DNA of 8,815 bases from Mxb001 sp044360385 (lineage in GTDB: Bacteria > Actinomycetota > Actinomycetes > S36-B12): assembly GCA_044360385.1 (NCBI GenBank), contig JBIKKK010000084.1, positions 1 through 8,815 on the forward strand, written 5' to 3'. Position 1 is the stretch's first letter, and each line of letters opens with the position of its first letter. Shown here one piece after another: positions 6,318-8,815 of this stretch. The translations under genes were made by a program, and so were the position numbers. The notes below the pieces were generated by a model. The model was not told where the DNA came from. It did not search any database and saw nothing but the letters and a program-made list of their open reading frames with translations.

Positions 6318-6323
6318 ATGCTA
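6318..6323 (-). promoter_or_regulatory. Candidate -10 box for leaderless expression of the metallophosphoesterase operon
   Basis: On the minus strand TAGCAT ends 6 nt before the GTG start at 6311. That is the spacing at which the A/G of the start codon would be the first transcribed base, as in actinobacterial leaderless genes. The only GGAG nearby abuts the start codon, so it cannot act as a Shine-Dalgarno sequence. No good -35 hexamer is seen at 16-18 nt. Confidence 0.5.
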
Positions 6324-6394
6324 GGTCCCACGGGCCGCGGATGGCGTCATTTCGGGACATCGGGCGACTGCGGTGCGCATGCGAAGCTCGCGGG

Positions 6395-6400
6395 TAGCCT
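6395..6400 (+). promoter_or_regulatory. Candidate -10 box for the CrtO-like/dimethylargininase pair
   Basis: TAGCCT fits TAnnnT and lies 26 nt before the ATG at 6427, in the 115-bp gap (6312-6426) between divergent genes. The -35 region is not recognisable. Apart from this box, the opposing TAGCAT and the GAGG ribosome binding site, I see nothing in the gap. Confidence 0.3.
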
Positions 6401-6426
6401 GCTCGCTGAGGAGGCGGTGAGGCGAC

Positions 6427-6897
6427 ATGGATGGTGGCGCGATGCTGCGCTTGGGCATCATCGACTTCCTCATCCTCGTCGCGTGCGCGCTCGTCATCGG
6501 ATTTATTGCCCCGCGCTGTCCGGATCGGTGGTTCGCTCGCGACATCGGCCCGCTGCGCCTCACCCGCTGGGACCGAGTCCGGGTCTATCGCCGCATCGGC
6601 ATCCCGTGGTTTGCCAAGTGGCTGCCTGAGGGCGGCTCCTGGCTGGGTGGCGAGAGCAAGTCCAGTCTCTTCGGGATCGATGTGCCGAGTTTGCGGGCGT
6701 ACCTCATCGAAGTGCGCCGTGGCGAATGGGTGCATTTCTTGTCTGCCTTCACCTTCCTGCTCATCGTGCCGTTCAATCCCTGGCAGTTGATCCTGCTCTG
6801 GTTTTGCATTGTCTTCATCGGCAACATGGTCTTCTTTCTCGTGCTTCGCTATAACCAGTTGCGCCTCTCTTCGATCCTCGCCCGCTTGGGGGGCTAG
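6427..6897 (+). CDS. CrtO-family membrane protein (glycosyl-4,4'-diaponeurosporenoate acyltransferase-like)
   Basis: The protein has 156 residues. ATG 6427 is preferred because GTGAGG lies 4 nt upstream, whereas the next ATG (6445) has no ribosome binding site. Hydrophobic segments are at about residues 10-28, 103-117 and 119-139. Conserved blocks match what I recall of staphylococcal CrtO (about 165 residues): PDRWFARDIGPLRL after the first helix, GIPWFAKWLPEGGSW in the middle, LRAYLIEVRRGEWVHF before the second helix, and the terminal N...LVLRYNQLRL, corresponding to RYNRPRL in CrtO. The known CrtO attaches a fatty acyl chain to a glycosylated carotenoid (staphyloxanthin synthesis). Here no carotenoid genes are nearby, so the true acceptor may be another glycolipid or unrelated. 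Family membership is fairly sure, the reaction is not. The stop is 23 nt before the next ATG, so the two are probably one transcript. Confidence 0.8.
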   Translation: MDGGAMLRLGIIDFLILVACALVIGFIAPRCPDRWFARDIGPLRLTRWDRVRVYRRIGIPWFAKWLPEGGSWLGGESKSSLFGIDVPSLRAYLIEVRRGEWVHFLSAFTFLLIVPFNPWQLILLWFCIVFIGNMVFFLVLRYNQLRLSSILARLGG

Positions 6898-6910
6898 TGT
6901 CTGCGGGCGA

Positions 6911-6917
6911 AGGAGGT
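6911..6917 (+). promoter_or_regulatory. Strong ribosome binding site that fixes the dimethylargininase start
   Basis: AGGAGGT is a full match to the anti-Shine-Dalgarno sequence. It sits just before ATG 6921, although the spacing is short. It lies inside the possible longer frame starting at GTG 6897, which argues for 6921 as the true start. The homologous region also begins near there. Confidence 0.7.
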
Positions 6918-6920
6918 CAC

Positions 6921-7766
6921 ATGAACTACGGCGTCACCTCGATGACCGGTGCCTTGCGTCGCGTCGCGGTGCGAGCACCTGCTCCCGCATCGGACTTCGC
7001 GCGTGCGCACTGGGCTCAGCCCCTCGACGTCGATCTCCTCATCGACCAGCACGCTGCCTTCGTCGGGATCCTGCAGCGCCTCGGCTGTGACGTGCTCGAA
7101 CTACCCCCACTGGAGGGCCTCCCCGACTCCTGCTTCACCTATGACCCGGCCTTCACTGTCAGCGACGGCGTCGTCACGCTGCGTTCGGCCAAGGCTGTGC
7201 GTGTCGGCGAAGGCGAGCGTCTCGCCGCGGACCTTGCGGCCGCTGGCGTACCGACCGTGGCGTCGCTCAGCGGATCGGCAACCGCCGACGGCGGCGACAT
7301 GTTTTGGCTTGATGACACGACGCTTGCCGTGGGGCGCTCCTACCGCACCAACGCGGTCGCCGTAGCCCAACTGTCAGAGATCCTCAGGCCGCGTGGGATC
7401 CGCGTCGAGGTGTACGACGTACCCCATGACCAGGGGCCCGAGTGGTGTTTGCACCTGATGTCGGTCATCTCACCTGTGCGCGAGGATCTCGCCGTCGTCT
7501 ATGAGCGCCTCGCCCCGGTGGCCATGCTGGAGGAATTGCGACGCCGAGATGTCGAACTCCTCCCTGTGCCGGAGGAGGACTGGCTCACGCTGGGCTGCAA
7601 TGTCCTCGCGGTGTCGCCTGGCGTGGCCGTCATCGCCTCGGGCAATGACGCGACGGCGGAGGCACTTGCCGCGCGCGGGTGCGAGGTGCACGTCTACGCC
7701 GCGAGCGAGATCACCAAGGGCGAGGGTGGCCCGACATGCCTCACGCGTCCGGTCTGGCGCGTCTAG
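6921..7766 (+). CDS. Dimethylargininase (DDAH)-like guanidino-group hydrolase
   Basis: The 281-residue cytoplasmic enzyme belongs to the amidinotransferase/arginine deiminase superfamily. Visible family blocks are an N-terminal MTGALRRVAVRAP strand, PDSCFTYDPAF (residues 68-78, substrate-loop region), ADGGDMFWL with Asp123, GRSYRTN (138-144), WCLHLMSV with His178, LGCNVLAV (224-231) and GGPTCLTRP with Cys273 near the C-terminus. Asp123/His178/Cys273 align in spacing with the Asp/His/Cys catalytic triad of human DDAH1, and the total length is almost the same. Known DDAH enzymes hydrolyse Nω-methylated arginines to citrulline and methylamines through a covalent Cys intermediate. Arginine itself or another guanidine cannot be excluded, because bacterial members vary. 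The gene follows the CrtO-like gene closely and converges on the ROK kinase gene. Its TAG stop (7764-7766) lies in the first, degenerate copy of a 14-bp repeat array. Confidence 0.87.
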   Translation: MNYGVTSMTGALRRVAVRAPAPASDFARAHWAQPLDVDLLIDQHAAFVGILQRLGCDVLELPPLEGLPDSCFTYDPAFTVSDGVVTLRSAKAVRVGEGERLAADLAAAGVPTVASLSGSATADGGDMFWLDDTTLAVGRSYRTNAVAVAQLSEILRPRGIRVEVYDVPHDQGPEWCLHLMSVISPVREDLAVVYERLAPVAMLEELRRRDVELLPVPEEDWLTLGCNVLAVSPGVAVIASGNDATAEALAARGCEVHVYAASEITKGEGGPTCLTRPVWRV

Positions 7767-7831
7767 ACCGCCACGCCTAGAACTCCACGCCTAGAACTCC
7801 ACGCCTAGAACTCCACGCCTAGAACTCCACG
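7758..7831. repeat. 14-bp tandem repeat array with phased CTAG, bridging two convergent stop codons
   Basis: Four exact copies of cacgcctagaactc lie at 7772-7785, 7786-7799, 7800-7813 and 7814-7827, followed by a partial cacg (7828-7831). Directly upstream and in phase, 7758-7771 (cgcgtctagaccgc) matches the unit at 10 of 14 positions by my count. CTAG therefore occurs at 7763, 7777, 7791, 7805 and 7819, exactly 14 bp apart. The first CTAG contains the TAG stop of the dimethylargininase gene on +. The last contains the TAG stop of the ROK kinase gene on the minus strand (7821-7819). The unit has no long palindrome and no spacers. It looks like slippage expansion of the kinase 3' end, possibly with a binding or termination role. 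Confidence 0.9.
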
Positions 7832-8592
7832 TTGAGTTGCCAGGCACGGGCTCCGCCCACCAGGGCTGCAGCATTGGGCACGATGACCGTGTCGTCGCCC
7901 AGCTTGGTCACCTGGCTCGGCGTGATGTGGCGTGAATTGCCGCCACCGAGGTAGAGCCGATCCCACATGAACATCGGTCGTAGCCCGTCAACGCAGCGCA
8001 CGACGCGGCGCGACCAGAGGCTGTCGCCGAGGCGTCGACGCTCGTGCTCGCCGATGTAGGTGTCGTAGGACAGTCCCCATCTCACGGGTGCCTGTGAAAC
8101 CTCGAGGTGCGGTGCGAGACGACCGCCGTCGAATAGTGCGCAGCCCAGCCCGGTGCCGAGCGTGAGCACGAGTTCGAGTCCCTTGCCCGCGATGACACCA
8201 GCGCCGTGCACCTCGGCGTCGTTGAGGACGATGACAGGAATACCGAGCGCCTCGCGCAGCGCGGTGCGGGCGTCGAAGCCGTGCCACTGAGTTACGAGGT
8301 CGGGGTCGATCCGGGTGCGGGGTCCTCGTACCGTCACGTAGTGCGGCGTAGCGACGACGACTCCGTGGCGAATCATGCCGGGCAGGCCCACAGTGGCATG
8401 TGTCGCTGCCGGCATCTTCTTGGACAGGTCGACGATTGTCTTGACGAAGAGTTTGGTCGTCAGGGGGTACGGCGTGGCCACCCGGATGGGCTGGGCCCGC
8501 ATCGTACCGGCGTCGTCGAGGACGGTTGCCTTGATCCCGCCGCCCCCGCAGTCGATCACGAGGGTGGACACCGTGGGGTCTTCTGCGCTCAC
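7819..8592 (-). CDS. ROK-family sugar kinase, polyphosphate glucokinase-like
   Basis: The protein has 257 residues. The start is GTG 8592 or, 7 codons later, GTG 8571; neither has a clear ribosome binding site, so the N-terminus is uncertain. Motifs in order: VIDCGGGGIKATVLD (residues 12-26, phosphate-binding loop, DxGGTxIK in most ROK proteins), VGLPGMI (68-74), VIVLNDAEVHGAGV (120-133) with Asp125 as probable catalytic base, LTLGTGLGCALFDGG (143-157, second phosphate loop), YLGGGNSRHI (214-223, adenosine region) and VPNAAALVGGARAW at the C-terminus. Length and block order match PPGK-like ROK kinases, which phosphorylate glucose using polyphosphate and/or ATP. The CxCGxxGCxE zinc motif of ROK repressors is absent, as in that subgroup. 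The sugar and phosphate donor cannot be read from the sequence. The stop codon lies in the last copy of the 14-bp repeat array. Confidence 0.88.
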   Translation of the reverse strand: MSAEDPTVSTLVIDCGGGGIKATVLDDAGTMRAQPIRVATPYPLTTKLFVKTIVDLSKKMPAATHATVGLPGMIRHGVVVATPHYVTVRGPRTRIDPDLVTQWHGFDARTALREALGIPVIVLNDAEVHGAGVIAGKGLELVLTLGTGLGCALFDGGRLAPHLEVSQAPVRWGLSYDTYIGEHERRRLGDSLWSRRVVRCVDGLRPMFMWDRLYLGGGNSRHITPSQVTKLGDDTVIVPNAAALVGGARAWQLNVEF

Positions 8593-8621
8593 GCGACATC
8601 AGTGTGCCGTGTCCTGCCCGG

Positions 8622-8635
8622 ACCCGGTAACCTGA
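8622..8635 (+). promoter_or_regulatory. Probable -10 region of the tRNA-Ser(GCU) promoter
   Basis: ACCCGGTAACCTGA contains TAACCT (8628-8633), a TAnnnT box 16 nt before the tRNA. It shares ACCCGGTAnnnTGA with the region before the other serine tRNA (3375-3388). It sits in the 57-nt gap between the divergent kinase and tRNA genes. No clear -35 box is visible. Confidence 0.5.
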
Positions 8636-8649
8636 CCCGGCTAGTTCAT

Positions 8650-8740
8650 GGAGGCGTCGCCTAGTCCGGTCTATGGCGCCCGCCTGCTAAGCGGGTTTGG
8701 GGCTAAAACCCCATCGAGGGTTCAAATCCCTCCGCCTCCG
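8650..8740 (+). tRNA. tRNA-Ser (anticodon GCU)
   Basis: This is a 91-nt class II tRNA. The acceptor stem GGAGGCG (8650-8656) pairs with CGCCTCC (8733-8739), with discriminator G (8740). The anticodon stem is cccgc (8679-8683)/gcggg (8691-8695) with loop CTGCTAA, so the anticodon is GCT (8686-8688), reading AGC and AGU. The long variable arm is formed by ggggc/aaaacccc sequence, and the T arm is gaggg-ttcaaat-ccctc. CCA is not encoded. Confidence 0.97.
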
Positions 8741-8750
8741 CTCAACGACT

Positions 8751-8775
8751 CGGACCGCCCCACGTGGGCGGTCCG
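8751..8775 (+). terminator. Strong hairpin downstream of tRNA-Ser(GCU), probable terminator
   Basis: cggaccgccc (8751-8760) pairs perfectly with gggcggtccg (8766-8775) around the loop cacgt, giving a 10-bp GC-rich stem 10 nt after the tRNA. The bases after it (ctgtcgtgtg) are only mildly T-rich, as is common for actinobacterial terminators. The remaining 40 bases to the window end show no gene. Confidence 0.65.
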
Positions 8776-8815
8776 CTGTCGTGTGTGGGGTGGTCCGACC
8801 GGCCGAGCTCCTCGG

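Noticed and set aside
6897..6920. GTG 6897, overlapping the upstream TAG, as the start of the dimethylargininase.
   Set aside because: It would add eight residues (start MSAGEGGH) that are the translation of the strong AGGAGGT ribosome binding site. ATG 6921 fits better, though dual starts cannot be excluded.
7758..7831. The 14-bp array as a CRISPR array.
   Set aside because: Units are only 14 bp, directly adjacent without spacers, and no cas genes are present.
8791..8815. ccgag-ctc-ctcgg inverted repeat at the very end of the window.
   Set aside because: The stem is short, the loop is 3 nt and the context is cut off, so it could be chance in GC-rich DNA.

Overview
The window is GC-rich bacterial DNA, most likely from an actinomycete (phylum Actinomycetota). 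I infer this from the strong GC bias at third codon positions, the frequent GTG starts, TAnnnT-type -10 boxes with weak -35 signals, one apparently leaderless gene, and the protein families present: a Tat-exported PPA1498-like metallophosphoesterase, a PPGK-like ROK kinase and a DUF4333-like lipoprotein. Genus or order cannot be read from the sequence.

Left part (1-3369, + strand): the 3' part of an enoyl-CoA hydratase (crotonase) gene overlaps a MobA-like nucleotidyltransferase gene by 13 nt. After a 57-nt gap comes an ECF-type sigma factor gene, and 27 nt further a single-pass membrane protein with a large outer domain. The last two form a likely operon in which the membrane protein could control the sigma factor, although it lacks the usual zinc anti-sigma motif. 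The MobA-like gene is interrupted in frame by a 62-bp, relatively AT-rich element with perfect 15-bp inverted ends. This is the most unusual structure in the window.

Middle part (3415-6311): a tRNA-Ser(UGA) gene on + is followed by a three-gene operon on the minus strand, read from right to left: exported metallophosphoesterase, then a small Cys-rich lipoprotein, then a polytopic membrane protein. Both junctions are 4-nt stop/start overlaps, which points to translational coupling and a shared task at the cell envelope. The phosphoesterase start lies 6 nt from a TAGCAT -10 box and has no usable Shine-Dalgarno sequence, so its mRNA may be leaderless.

Right part (6312-8815): a 115-bp divergent gap leads to a CrtO-family small membrane protein and a dimethylargininase (DDAH)-like hydrolase on +. 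These converge on a PPGK-like ROK sugar kinase on the minus strand. The convergent junction is a 14-bp tandem array with five CTAG tetranucleotides in exact 14-bp phase. The first CTAG holds the stop codon of the + gene and the last holds the stop codon of the minus gene. A tRNA-Ser(GCU) gene and a strong hairpin close the window. Both serine tRNA genes are preceded by the same ACCCGGTAnnnTGA motif, a probable -10 region.

No CRISPR array, phage, transposase, toxin-antitoxin or defence genes are visible, and no stretch over 300 bases lacks a gene. Most genes are ordinary housekeeping or envelope functions. The non-coding structures (the intragenic palindromic element and the stop-codon repeat array) are where something undescribed may lie.
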